This document shows, piece by piece, positions 7,754-16,427 of a stretch of DNA of 64,000 nucleotides. The notes beneath the pieces are model-generated. The model did no database searches and was not told where the DNA came from. It saw nothing but the letters and a program-made list of their open reading frames with translations. Source of the stretch: Echinicola vietnamensis DSM 17526 (GTDB lineage Bacteria; Bacteroidota; Bacteroidia; Cytophagales; Cyclobacteriaceae); NCBI RefSeq assembly GCF_000325705.1, contig NC_019904.1, positions 4,590,001-4,654,000 on the forward strand, in the 5' to 3' direction. How positions within the stretch are numbered: the first letter of the stretch is position 1; every line of letters starts with the position of its first letter. A program made the position numbers and the translations under genes.

Positions 7754-8714
7754 AATCAAAACAGCCATCATTGGCGCTGCCGGATATACAGGAGGGGAAT
7801 TATTGAGAATTCTGGTGCACCATCCCAGCTGCGAACTGGTGTACATCCACAGCAACAGCCAAAAGGGCAAAAAGATAGATGAAGTCCATCCAGACCTTAT
7901 CGGCGACTCCGATTTGGTCTTTACCGATGAAGTAAAAACCACAGGACTGGATGCCGTTTTTCTGGGCTTGCCCCATGGACAGGCAAAAGCTTTTCTAGCA
8001 GAAAATAAATTTGACGACCAAACCGTCATCATCGACCTCAGCACTGATTTTCGTGATGAATCCAATGGTTTCCTTTACGGCCTTCCCGAGGTAAATGCCT
8101 CCCAAACCGGTCAAGCCAAACGCATTGCCAACCCGGGTTGCTTTGCCACTGGCATCCAACTGGCCTTGGCGCCTGCCATCGCTGCTGGACTGGCCAAAAG
8201 CGACATTCACATTACCGGCATTACAGGAAGCACAGGAGCAGGCAAAAAACTGAGCGAGACCACTCATTTCAGCCAGCGAAACCAAAACGTGTCAGTCTAC
8301 AAGCTCTTCACCCATCAGCACCTTAAAGAAATCAGCCAAACCTTTGGACAACTGCAGACGGGATTTGACCAGCACCTGCTGTTTGTTCCCTATCGGGGAA
8401 ATTTCTCCCGAGGGATATGGGTAACAGCCTATTTTCCTTTTGAAGGTTCCCTGGAAGAAGCGTATAAAATCTACCATGATTTTTACCAAAATGCAGCCTT
8501 CACCCATGTTTCAGAAAAAGATATTGACCTAAAACAAGTGGTAAGCACCAATAAATGCATTGTCCACCTGAAAAAGGAAGCCGGACAGCTGGTCATCTAT
8601 TCGGCCATTGACAACCTCCTGAAAGGAGCTTCCGGCCAGGCCGTCCAAAATTACAACTTGGCATTCGGCTTAAACGAAAAAGAAGGACTGAGGCTTAAGA
8701 GTGTCGCTTTTTGA
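7746..8714 (+). CDS. argC: N-acyl-gamma-glutamyl-phosphate reductase
   Basis: This 322-residue enzyme reduces N-acylglutamyl phosphate to the semialdehyde with NADPH. It has the nucleotide-binding GAAGYTGGEL loop (residues 10-19) and the active-site Cys132 in NPGCFATG, the signature of ArgC. The ATG overlaps the end of argG by 8 bases. In Bacteroidota that use succinylated intermediates the substrate would be the N-succinyl form. Confidence 0.95.
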   Translation: MTKIKTAIIGAAGYTGGELLRILVHHPSCELVYIHSNSQKGKKIDEVHPDLIGDSDLVFTDEVKTTGLDAVFLGLPHGQAKAFLAENKFDDQTVIIDLSTDFRDESNGFLYGLPEVNASQTGQAKRIANPGCFATGIQLALAPAIAAGLAKSDIHITGITGSTGAGKKLSETTHFSQRNQNVSVYKLFTHQHLKEISQTFGQLQTGFDQHLLFVPYRGNFSRGIWVTAYFPFEGSLEEAYKIYHDFYQNAAFTHVSEKDIDLKQVVSTNKCIVHLKKEAGQLVIYSAIDNLLKGASGQAVQNYNLAFGLNEKEGLRLKSVAF

Positions 8715-8763
8715 TGCAATAACCGATAATAGAGCAACTTAAGAACAATTTACAACCGAAGCC

Positions 8764-9909
8764 ATGAAACCATTTGACGTATACCCTTTGATCGATGTGA
8801 CGCCTGTAAAAGCTTCTGGGAGCACGATTTGGGATGATCAGGGCAATGAATATCTAGACTTATACGGGGGGCATGCCGTGATCAGCATTGGCCATAGCCA
8901 CCCGCATTATACCAAACGGATCAAAGAACAACTGGACAATATTGCCTTTTATTCCAACTCTGTTCAGATCCCGATCCAAAAAGAATTGGCCACAAAATTA
9001 GGGCAGCTTTCAGGCTATCCTGACTATGACCTTTTCCTGTGCAACTCCGGGGCAGAAGCAAATGAAAATGCCTTGAAGCTGGCTTCTTTTGAGACCGGAA
9101 AGAAAGGGTTTATCGCCTTCACAAAAGGATTTCATGGCAGGACATCCGGGGCCGTGGCCCTGACCGACAATCCCAAGATCATTGCGCCATTCAATGCGCA
9201 CGAAGGCGTGCATATTCTTCCTTTCAATGACCTGGAGGCAGTGGAAAAGCAACTGGCAACAGGAACCATTGCCGGCGTGATCGTGGAAGGCATCCAAGGG
9301 GTTGGCGGCATCCAAGTGCCAGATCCTGCGTTTTTATTGGGCCTTTCAGCATTGACCAAACAATACGGTGCCAAATTGATCCTTGACGAAGTCCAATCCG
9401 GCTATGCCCGAAGTGGAAAGTTCTTTGCCCACCAGTGGGTAGAGGGCCTAAAGCCTGACCTGATCACGGTAGCCAAAGGCATGGGCAATGGCTTCCCGAT
9501 CGGCGGGGTATTGATCAGCCCGGAATTTAAGGCGTCACATGGCCTGCTGGGAACAACTTTTGGAGGAAACCATTTGGCCTGCGCGGCCGCGTTGGCCGTG
9601 CTGGAAGTCATCGACGAAGAAAACCTCATTACCGCTGCTGCCGAAAACGGAAAAGCGATCATGGCGGCATTGGAAAAAGTAGCTGGCGTGACAGAAGTGC
9701 GAGGCAAAGGCCTGATGATCGGTTTTGATTTGGCTACAGAAGCAGGCCCCGTTCGCGCGGCACTGATCCATGAGCACAAAATATTTACCGGAAGTGCCGG
9801 AGGCAAGCACACCATTCGATTGCTTCCCCCGTTAAACATTGAACCAAAAGCCTTAACTTTATTCTTGGAGAAGCTAGAAACAGTTCTGAATGTAAAGCAA
9901 TCCACATGA
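8764..9909 (+). CDS. argD: N-acylornithine aminotransferase
   Basis: The 381-residue fold-type I PLP enzyme (class III aminotransferase) converts N-acylglutamate semialdehyde to N-acylornithine with glutamate as donor. The Schiff-base lysine is K238 (VAKGMGNGFPIGG). D208 in LILDEVQSGYARSG contacts the pyridine nitrogen. NSGAEANENALK binds the phosphate. It is the third enzyme step in the operon and lies 49 bases after argC. It could equally act in lysine synthesis (succinyl-DAP), as ArgD enzymes often do. Confidence 0.93.
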   Translation: MKPFDVYPLIDVTPVKASGSTIWDDQGNEYLDLYGGHAVISIGHSHPHYTKRIKEQLDNIAFYSNSVQIPIQKELATKLGQLSGYPDYDLFLCNSGAEANENALKLASFETGKKGFIAFTKGFHGRTSGAVALTDNPKIIAPFNAHEGVHILPFNDLEAVEKQLATGTIAGVIVEGIQGVGGIQVPDPAFLLGLSALTKQYGAKLILDEVQSGYARSGKFFAHQWVEGLKPDLITVAKGMGNGFPIGGVLISPEFKASHGLLGTTFGGNHLACAAALAVLEVIDEENLITAAAENGKAIMAALEKVAGVTEVRGKGLMIGFDLATEAGPVRAALIHEHKIFTGSAGGKHTIRLLPPLNIEPKALTLFLEKLETVLNVKQST

Positions 9910-10053
9910 TTCCGCTTTCAGGAAAGTGACATTTCCAAAAAGTCATCGCATCAACATAAAACGTAAGAATTTCAATCAAGATACGCAAAAAGCCAGCAGT
10001 ACCGACGCTATGCCAGCAGAGGACGTTGTGGCTTTGCGAGAAAACCAAAAACC

Positions 10054-10995
10054 ATGAAGTATTACACCCAATTTGAAAACAAGTCCCTTGCCGACCAGCT
10101 TATTCAAAAAGCCCTGGAATATAAAAAAGCCCCACTTTCGGACAACAACCTCGGCAGGGGAAAGCGAATTGGATTATTATTTCTCAACCCCAGCCTAAGA
10201 ACACGCGTCAGCACCCAAATTGCTGCTTCCAACCTGGGCATGGAATCCATTGTCCTGAACATGGACAAGGAGAGCTGGGCCCTCGAAATGGAAGATGGCG
10301 TCATCATGAACCAAGGCAAAGCCGAACATATTCGTGATGCTGCAGGAGTGCTGGGAAGTTATTTTGACATTTTGGCCCTTCGTGCTTTCCCTTCGCTCAC
10401 CAACAAGGATGAAGACAGTGAAGATTTCATCCTGCACCAATTTGCCAAACACAGTGGTTTGCCGCTGATAAGCCTGGAAAGTGCCATCCGGCATCCCTTG
10501 CAGAGTTTGGCAGACATGGTCACTATTCAAGAGCACAAGCAAAAGGAGAAGCCAAAAGTGGTGTTGACCTGGGCGCCGCACATCAAGGCCATCCCACACG
10601 CCGTGGCCAACTCATTTGCGGAATGGTCCATTGGCTGTGGACACGACGTGACCATCACGCATCCCGAAGGCTACGAGCTGGACGAAAGGTTTACCCAAGG
10701 AGCCACCATCGAACATGATCAGGACAAAGCCCTGGCCAATGCCGATTTTGTCTACGTCAAAAACTGGAGTGCCTTTAACGAATACGGTAAAATCCTCTGC
10801 ACCGATGAATCCTGGATGCTCAACGAACAAAAGCTTTCGCAAGCACCAAATGCCAAAGTGATGCACTGTCTTCCCGTAAGAAGAAATGTGGAGCTTTCTG
10901 ATGAGATCTTGGACGGCCCGAGAAGCTTGGTGCAGCACCAAGCCAAAAACAGGGTATTTGCTGCGCAGGCAGCCTTAAGTGAACTGCTAAAATAA
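10054..10995 (+). CDS. argF': N-succinylornithine carbamoyltransferase
   Basis: This 313-residue transcarbamylase has the carbamoyl-phosphate loop S47-LRTR-51 and the C-terminal HCLPVRRN block. The lineage of enzymes acting on N-acylated ornithine differs from classic ArgF by its SLRTR loop and the GxAEHIRD segment. In the acetylornithine enzyme of Xanthomonas this segment carries a Glu (E92) that confers acetyl specificity; the Bacteroides fragilis succinyl enzyme has Pro there, and changing Glu to Pro, Ser or Ala gives succinyl specificity. Here the matching residue is Ala90. The alignment is by eye. Product: N-succinylcitrulline. Confidence 0.88.
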   Translation: MKYYTQFENKSLADQLIQKALEYKKAPLSDNNLGRGKRIGLLFLNPSLRTRVSTQIAASNLGMESIVLNMDKESWALEMEDGVIMNQGKAEHIRDAAGVLGSYFDILALRAFPSLTNKDEDSEDFILHQFAKHSGLPLISLESAIRHPLQSLADMVTIQEHKQKEKPKVVLTWAPHIKAIPHAVANSFAEWSIGCGHDVTITHPEGYELDERFTQGATIEHDQDKALANADFVYVKNWSAFNEYGKILCTDESWMLNEQKLSQAPNAKVMHCLPVRRNVELSDEILDGPRSLVQHQAKNRVFAAQAALSELLK

Positions 10996-11027
10996 CCTTT
11001 ACAACCACGACAACCTCTTCACCCATT

Positions 11028-11828
11028 ATGAAAATAAGCATTGTCAAAATCGGCGGTAATGTCATCGACGATCCTGCGAAACTGCAAGAGTTCCTTATGC
11101 TGTTTGCCAGATTGGAAGGAAAAAAAATCCTTGTCCATGGCGGTGGCGTCATGGCTTCTAAATTTGGCCAGCAGCTGGGCATCGAGCCCAAAATGGTAGA
11201 CGGAAGGCGCATCACGGATGAAGCTACCCTTGATGTGGTGACCATGGTGTATGCTGGAATGATCAATAAAAAAATAGTGGCCAAACTCCAACAGCTGGAG
11301 CAAAACGCCATGGGCTTCACCGGTGCAGACGGAAACCTCATCCGCTCCGCCAAACGGCCGGTAAAGGACATCGATTATGGTTTTGTGGGGGATGTCAAAG
11401 AAGTGGACACGGAACTGATGGAAGTGCTGCTGGAAAAAGATGTCGTTCCCGTATTTTCAGCCATTACACATGACCGCAAAGGCAACCTGCTCAACACCAA
11501 TGCAGACACCATCGCCTCAGAAATTGCGACGGCCATGGCCGTAAAACACACCGTCAGACTGTACTTCTGCTTCAACAAAGCCGGCGTCCTGATCGATGAG
11601 CATAATGATGATTCGCTCGTTCCCAAAATCAACGAGGACATTTACGACGAACTCAAAAGGGACAATGTCATCCATAGCGGCATGATCCCCAAGCTGGACA
11701 ATGCCTTCAGTGCCCTGCACAAGGGGGTCAGCAATGTTTGGCTGGGAAAAGCTGAAAACCTGATCTTGGCCTCTAAAGGCAAAAAATCAGGCACCAATAT
11801 CGAACGGCACCGCTATGATCTTTACTGA
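11028..11828 (+). CDS. argB: N-acylglutamate kinase
   Basis: The 266-residue amino acid kinase phosphorylates N-acylglutamate with ATP. K7-IGGNVIDD and LVHGGG (residues 35-40) are the two glycine-rich phosphate loops, and NTNADTIASEIA is a nucleotide-binding block. There is no N-terminal extension of the kind linked to arginine inhibition in hexameric kinases, so feedback control through that helix is unlikely. It lies 32 bases after argF'. Confidence 0.92.
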   Translation: MKISIVKIGGNVIDDPAKLQEFLMLFARLEGKKILVHGGGVMASKFGQQLGIEPKMVDGRRITDEATLDVVTMVYAGMINKKIVAKLQQLEQNAMGFTGADGNLIRSAKRPVKDIDYGFVGDVKEVDTELMEVLLEKDVVPVFSAITHDRKGNLLNTNADTIASEIATAMAVKHTVRLYFCFNKAGVLIDEHNDDSLVPKINEDIYDELKRDNVIHSGMIPKLDNAFSALHKGVSNVWLGKAENLILASKGKKSGTNIERHRYDLY

Positions 11829-11862
11829 TTACTGGCTTTCTAAAAGAAATAAATCCCAATAG

Positions 11863-11890
11863 TTTGGCCGGGCTAGAAAACCCGGCCAAA
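11863..11890 (+). other. Strong hairpin between argB and argE
   Basis: TTTGGCCGGG (11863-11872) and CCCGGCCAAA (11881-11890) form a perfect 10-bp GC-rich stem with loop CTAGAAAA. The first possible argE ATG begins at 11892, only one base after the stem. No T-run follows. It could act as an mRNA-stability or processing element or restrict translation of argE. Confidence 0.6.
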
Positions 11891-11891
11891 C

Positions 11892-12980
11892 ATGCTACAA
11901 ACATTCTCCAATGCCATGCAGCAATTAAAGGCAGAAGCCAAAGAACTTCTAAAACAACTGATCGAAACCCCGTCCCTTAGCAGAGAGGAGGATCATACCG
12001 CGAAGTTGCTGGAGGAATACTTGACCAGCAAAGGCATACCGGCCAAGCGTTTGCAAAACAACGTCTGGGCCACGAACAAGCACTTTGATCCCAATTTGCC
12101 CAATGTCCTCCTCAATTCCCACCATGATACCGTCAAGCCCAATAATGGCTATACCAAAGATCCTTTCAAGGCAATTGAGGAAGAGGGGAAACTCTATGGA
12201 CTTGGCAGCAATGATGCCGGAGGATGCCTGGTCAGCCTCATCGCTGCATTTGTTCATTTATATGACCAAAAACTGCCTTTCAACCTGATATTGGCCGCCA
12301 CTGCGGAAGAAGAAGTGAGTGGCAAAAACGGCATTGCCCTGCTACTGGAGGAATTGCCCACCATAGCGCTGGCCATCGTCGGTGAGCCCACCCTGCTGGA
12401 CGTGGCTGTAGCAGAAAAAGGCCTGATGGTCATCGATGCCACCGTCACCGGAAAAGCCGGTCATGCCGCCCGAAACGAAGGCATCAATGCACTTTATGAA
12501 GCCCTTCCTGATCTAAATACCTTAAAGGATTATTCCTTCAAAAGAGTGTCCGAATACTTGGGCGAAAGCAAAGTATCAGCCACCATCATCCAAGCCGGAT
12601 CTCAGCACAATGTGGTCCCCGACAAATGCGTCTATACCTTGGACGTCCGGGTCACGGACAGTTACACCCTGCAGGAAGCCTTGGACGAACTCAAGGGATT
12701 CCTCAAAGCGGATCTCCAACCTAGATCCATGCGGCTCAATTCTTCCGCACTTCCTAAAGGCCACCGCATCTGGGAGGTAATCCATCAATTATCGCTCAAA
12801 TGTTATGGGAGCCCTACCCTGTCCGACCAAGCCTTGATCCCCTACCCTTCCATTAAGATCGGACCGGGAGATTCTGCGCGCTCACATACCCCTGACGAAT
12901 TTATTCACTTAAAGGAAATCGATCAGGGAATAGACCGATATGTGGACATCTTGAATGGCTATGCAGATTTAACCAATTAG
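11892..12980 (+). CDS. argE: N-acylornithine/N-acylcitrulline deacylase (M20 family)
   Basis: This 362-residue zinc peptidase-like enzyme removes the acyl group from the pathway intermediate. SHHDT (H78, D79), GSNDAGG (D108) and ATAEEE (catalytic Glu about 139-140) are the metal and catalytic motifs of M20. Since the transcarbamylase acts on acylornithine, the natural substrate should be acylcitrulline. The start is uncertain: ATG 11892 touches a strong hairpin, while ATG 11916 (MQQLKAEAKELL) leaves 25 bases between hairpin and start and is quite possible. Confidence 0.88.
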   Translation: MLQTFSNAMQQLKAEAKELLKQLIETPSLSREEDHTAKLLEEYLTSKGIPAKRLQNNVWATNKHFDPNLPNVLLNSHHDTVKPNNGYTKDPFKAIEEEGKLYGLGSNDAGGCLVSLIAAFVHLYDQKLPFNLILAATAEEEVSGKNGIALLLEELPTIALAIVGEPTLLDVAVAEKGLMVIDATVTGKAGHAARNEGINALYEALPDLNTLKDYSFKRVSEYLGESKVSATIIQAGSQHNVVPDKCVYTLDVRVTDSYTLQEALDELKGFLKADLQPRSMRLNSSALPKGHRIWEVIHQLSLKCYGSPTLSDQALIPYPSIKIGPGDSARSHTPDEFIHLKEIDQGIDRYVDILNGYADLTN

Positions 12981-13168
12981 TCAATCGAAGTGTAGTGGTC
13001 GGTGGTGAGTAATCGGCAAGATAAAATCAAAATATATTTTTTATATTCATTCAATGGAATACGTAAAAAGTGTTAAAGAATTGGAAGTCTATTAAGCTAC
13101 CTTTACAGACGAATGTATAAATAAATTGAACCTCTCAAACCCTAAAAATTAACAACAACAATCCCCTC

Positions 13169-14503
13169 ATGAAACTTTGGCAAAAAAATACCACGAGCAC
13201 CAAGGAAGTAGAACAGTTCACCATTGGTCGTGATCCTGAGTTTGACATTGTGCTGGCTCCTTTTGACGTATTGGGCTCATTGGCGCATGCCACCATGCTC
13301 GAGAGCATTGACCTGCTCACCAAGGAAGAGCTGGCCATCCTGAAGAAAGGGCTTAAGGATATTTACCAGGAAATCCAAGAGGGCACCTTCACCATTGATC
13401 CTGGGGTGGAAGATGTCCATTCACAAGTGGAGTTCTTACTGACTGAACGCTATGGGGATGTGGGCAAAAAACTGCACAGTGGCCGCTCCAGGAACGATCA
13501 GGTAGCCGTGGACTTGAAGCTGTATTACCGCGCGGTGATCCAGGAAGTGCTGGACGATGCCAAAGCACTCTTTGACTTGCTGCTAACGTTGGCCGAAAAG
13601 CATCAAAATGACCTCATGCCGGGCTATACCCACACGCAGCTGGCCATGCCTTCCTCTTTTGGACTGTGGTTTGGGGCAATGGCGGAATCTCTGGCGGAAG
13701 ACATGGAACTTTGGCTGGCTGCTTACAACCTGGCCGATAGAAATCCACTTGGATCAGCAGCAGGCTACGGTTCGTCTTTTCCACTGAACAGGACCATGAC
13801 CACCCGGCTCTTGGGCTTTAAGGACATGCACTATAACGTCATCAACGCCCAAAACAACCGTGGTAAAACCGAAAAAGCCATTGCCTTTGCCATGGCGGGA
13901 ATGGCCGGTACGCTCAACAGGCTTTCGGCAGATATCATCATCTTTATGAACCAGCATTTTGGTTTCGTCAAGTTTCCAGACAACCTCACCACTGGATCCA
14001 GCATCATGCCTCATAAAAAGAACCCTGATGTCTTCGAACTGATCCGTGCCAAGGCCAACCAGATCCAAAGTGGCCCTCAAAACCTGATGATGCAGATGAC
14101 CAATACCACCACTGGTTATCACCGTGACCTGCAACTGCTGAAAGAGACGACTTTCCCGGATTTTGAGAAGCTTAAGGATTGCTTGCAGATCACCAAATTC
14201 ATGCTGGAGCATATTGAGATAAAACCTGACATCCTCGAGGACAAGTTCTACAAGCACCTCTTCAGCGTAGAAGTGGTCAATGACTTGGTACTGCAGGGAA
14301 TGCCCTTCCGTGATGCCTATAAAAAAGTAGGCTTGGACATCGAAAGTGATGATTTTGCTCCCGACCACACCGTCAACCACAGCCATGAAGGCAGTATCGG
14401 ACAGCTGTGCCTTGACGAAATCAGAACAAAAATGGAAACGGCTTTGGCAAAATTTGATTTTAGCGCCATCGAAACGAGTTATCAGAAATTACTGGAAGCA
14501 TAA
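13169..14503 (+). CDS. argH: Argininosuccinate lyase
   Basis: The 444-residue enzyme cleaves argininosuccinate to arginine and fumarate. The fumarase/aspartase superfamily signature is TGSSIMPHKKNPDVFE, containing the catalytic Ser on its flexible loop, and HSGRSRNDQVAVD is the argininosuccinate-binding block. It is the last operon gene, 188 bases after argE. That gap is long enough for a secondary promoter, though I see no good match. A long hairpin follows the stop. Confidence 0.95.
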   Translation: MKLWQKNTTSTKEVEQFTIGRDPEFDIVLAPFDVLGSLAHATMLESIDLLTKEELAILKKGLKDIYQEIQEGTFTIDPGVEDVHSQVEFLLTERYGDVGKKLHSGRSRNDQVAVDLKLYYRAVIQEVLDDAKALFDLLLTLAEKHQNDLMPGYTHTQLAMPSSFGLWFGAMAESLAEDMELWLAAYNLADRNPLGSAAGYGSSFPLNRTMTTRLLGFKDMHYNVINAQNNRGKTEKAIAFAMAGMAGTLNRLSADIIIFMNQHFGFVKFPDNLTTGSSIMPHKKNPDVFELIRAKANQIQSGPQNLMMQMTNTTTGYHRDLQLLKETTFPDFEKLKDCLQITKFMLEHIEIKPDILEDKFYKHLFSVEVVNDLVLQGMPFRDAYKKVGLDIESDDFAPDHTVNHSHEGSIGQLCLDEIRTKMETALAKFDFSAIETSYQKLLEA

Positions 14504-14514
14504 CCAATAAGATT

Positions 14515-14577
14515 TGAGCGGAGCTGTGAATTCAGCGGCCCCACTTTAGGGCAGACAGTTCCGCTCATCCAGTTTTG
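14515..14577 (+). terminator. Hairpin at the end of the arginine operon
   Basis: TGAGCGGAGCTGT (14515-14527) pairs with ACAGTTCCGCTCA (14565-14577), 13 bp with one G-T pair and a long loop. It begins 12 bases after the argH stop. The following TCCAGTTTTG is only weakly T-rich, so termination may be partial. Confidence 0.5.
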
Positions 14578-14667
14578 TTCATGTCATCATCTTTTCATTG
14601 CCGCTATGTTCCTATTTACCCAATGATGTCATAACCTAACAGAAAGCAATCTATCTTTAAACAACCT

Positions 14668-14724
14668 CGTTACCAACGGATTAAAACTCTACCTTTTCCG
14701 ACATTCAGATTGCAAATCTGGATG
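14668..14724. repeat. Bipartite REP-like double hairpin
   Basis: CGTT/AACG (14668-14678) is followed by CATTCAGATT/AATCTGGATG around GCA (14702-14724). The TTGCAAA centre and the two-hairpin layout match the pair at 374-421, though the stems differ. The stretch 14765-14830 beyond it is a pyrimidine-rich, TCTTGACT-type low-complexity sequence. Confidence 0.4.
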
Positions 14725-14894
14725 AGCGCTGACATGATGTACTTCCCTGATTAGTGTTGACCGGATAATGCTTTGCTCTTGCTTCTTGACTCTTTTCTCT
14801 AGTCTTGATACTTGTGTCTAGCTACTTGCTACTAAATAATCACCTTCCGTTGCCATCTTTCTCAAAAATTCGTTATTTTGATTTTCATACATTT

Positions 14895-14902
14895 TATTTT
14901 TG
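14895..14902 (+). promoter_or_regulatory. Candidate -7 element (TATTTTTG) of merR-dprA
   Basis: This is a perfect TAnnTTTG match. It lies only four bases before the chosen GTG start at 14907, which would imply a leaderless or nearly leaderless transcript. A -33 box at the right distance is not evident. Confidence 0.3.
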
Positions 14903-14906
14903 CCAA

Positions 14907-15260
14907 GTGCCGTACAAAGAACGAGAAATAGAAAAGAAATACTACTCCATTGGTGAAGTAGCCGATAAATTTGGTGTAGCCACATCCCTGATCCGCTACT
15001 GGGAAGGGGAATTTGACATCATCAAACCCAAAAAGGACAAAAAAGGCAACAGGAGATTTACCAAAGAGGACATCGAGAAGATCGGCCTGATTTTTCATCT
15101 GGTAAAAGAGAAAGGCTATACGCTCCAAGGTGCGCAAGAAATCATCAAAAAAGACCAATATGAGGTTTCTGACAAAGCCGGCATGGTCAACCGCCTGAAA
15201 GAAATACGGGATTTTTTGTCAGAAATCCGAAACAATATCCATGCAGAAGACAACACATGA
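14907..15260 (+). CDS. MerR-family transcriptional regulator
   Basis: This 117-residue protein from GTG 14907 has a winged helix of MerR type: YYSIGEVADKFGVATSLIRYWE (residues 12-33) is the HTH, followed by the wing NRRFTKEDIEKIGLI. The usual effector domain is missing; only a short helical tail remains (KEIRDFLSEI). The frame is open upstream to 14805, but that part is low-complexity intergenic repeat, and PYKEREIEKKYY is the expected N-terminus in this group. It overlaps dprA by 20 bases. Confidence 0.85.
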   Translation: MPYKEREIEKKYYSIGEVADKFGVATSLIRYWEGEFDIIKPKKDKKGNRRFTKEDIEKIGLIFHLVKEKGYTLQGAQEIIKKDQYEVSDKAGMVNRLKEIRDFLSEIRNNIHAEDNT

Positions 15261-16362
15261 AACACTCCTTTACACCATAGCATTAAGCCTGATTCCCAAA
15301 CTGGGGCCCTACGCTTTCAAGAACATCATCAGTTATTGCGGGTCAGCAGCTAATTTTTTCACCATGCCAAAGGGAAAGGCCGCAAAAATCCCCGGAATTG
15401 GCAGTAAGCTACTGGCTATTCGAAACCAAAAAGATACCTACCTAAAAAAGGCGGAAAATGTATTAGAGGATTGTATAAAGCACCAAATCACAGTCCACAG
15501 TTACCTAGACCATTCCTACCCCAAGAGACTTAAATCCTTTATGGATGCGCCGGTCCTGCTGTTTACGAAAGGGCACATAGACCTAAACCCCAAACGTAGC
15601 ATTGGCATTGTAGGAACCCGAAATGCCTCGGATTATGGCAAGAACATCACCCGGAAAATCGTAGAAGGCTTGGCACCATTTCAGCCAACGGTCATCAGTG
15701 GCTTGGCCTATGGCATTGACATCACCTCGCACAGGGCTGCATTGGAATTTGAACTTCCTACCGTGGCGGTACTGGGGAATTCACTGGAGAGCCTCTACCC
15801 TGCAGCCCATCGAAACACCGCCGAAAATATGGCTGAAAAAGGGGGCTTGGTTTCAGAATACCCGGTGGGAACGGCCATGCACCCGCTTAATTTCCCTGCC
15901 CGAAACCGCATTATCGCCGCCCTATCCGATGCACTCATCGTGGTGGAAGCCGCCAAAAAAGGAGGCGCTTTGATCACCGCAGAAATTGCTTATAGCTACA
16001 ACAGGGAAGTATTTGCCGTCCCTGGCAACCTCCAAAACACGTATAGCGAAGGTTGCAATAACCTGATCCGCTCCATGAAAGCAAATATCTACACCGGTCC
16101 CCGAGACATTCAAGAGGCCCTTTCTTGGTCCACCGACGAAGAAAACACACCCACGGCCAAGAACAATACCTTAACCCTCGATCAATTTTCCGATCAAGAA
16201 CAACGGTTGCTTCGGATCCTTTTGGAAAAAAGCCCGTTGGAAATCGATCAATTGAGCTGGCAAAGCCAACTCCCCGTTTCACAAGTAGCCTCAATTCTCC
16301 TCAGCTTGGAATTTCAAGGAGTCGTCAAAGCCCTGCCAGGTAAAAAATACCAGCTTGCTTAA
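15241..16362 (+). CDS. dprA: DNA-processing protein DprA
   Basis: The 373-residue protein has an N-terminal helix-hairpin-helix (PGIGSKLL, residues 51-58), a Rossmann-like DprA core (GIVGTRNASDYGKN, VISGLAYGIDITSH, ARNRIIAALSD, KKGGALITAE) and a C-terminal winged-helix domain. DprA loads RecA on single-stranded DNA taken up during transformation. Its start lies inside the merR-like gene, so the pair is translationally coupled. Confidence 0.94.
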   Translation: MQKTTHETLLYTIALSLIPKLGPYAFKNIISYCGSAANFFTMPKGKAAKIPGIGSKLLAIRNQKDTYLKKAENVLEDCIKHQITVHSYLDHSYPKRLKSFMDAPVLLFTKGHIDLNPKRSIGIVGTRNASDYGKNITRKIVEGLAPFQPTVISGLAYGIDITSHRAALEFELPTVAVLGNSLESLYPAAHRNTAENMAEKGGLVSEYPVGTAMHPLNFPARNRIIAALSDALIVVEAAKKGGALITAEIAYSYNREVFAVPGNLQNTYSEGCNNLIRSMKANIYTGPRDIQEALSWSTDEENTPTAKNNTLTLDQFSDQEQRLLRILLEKSPLEIDQLSWQSQLPVSQVASILLSLEFQGVVKALPGKKYQLA

Positions 16363-16427
16363 AAAGTCGTGCAAATGAAAAGTAAGGGACTTCTTCCCCC
16401 ATAATCCTTCCAATCTTAGCTGTCGTC

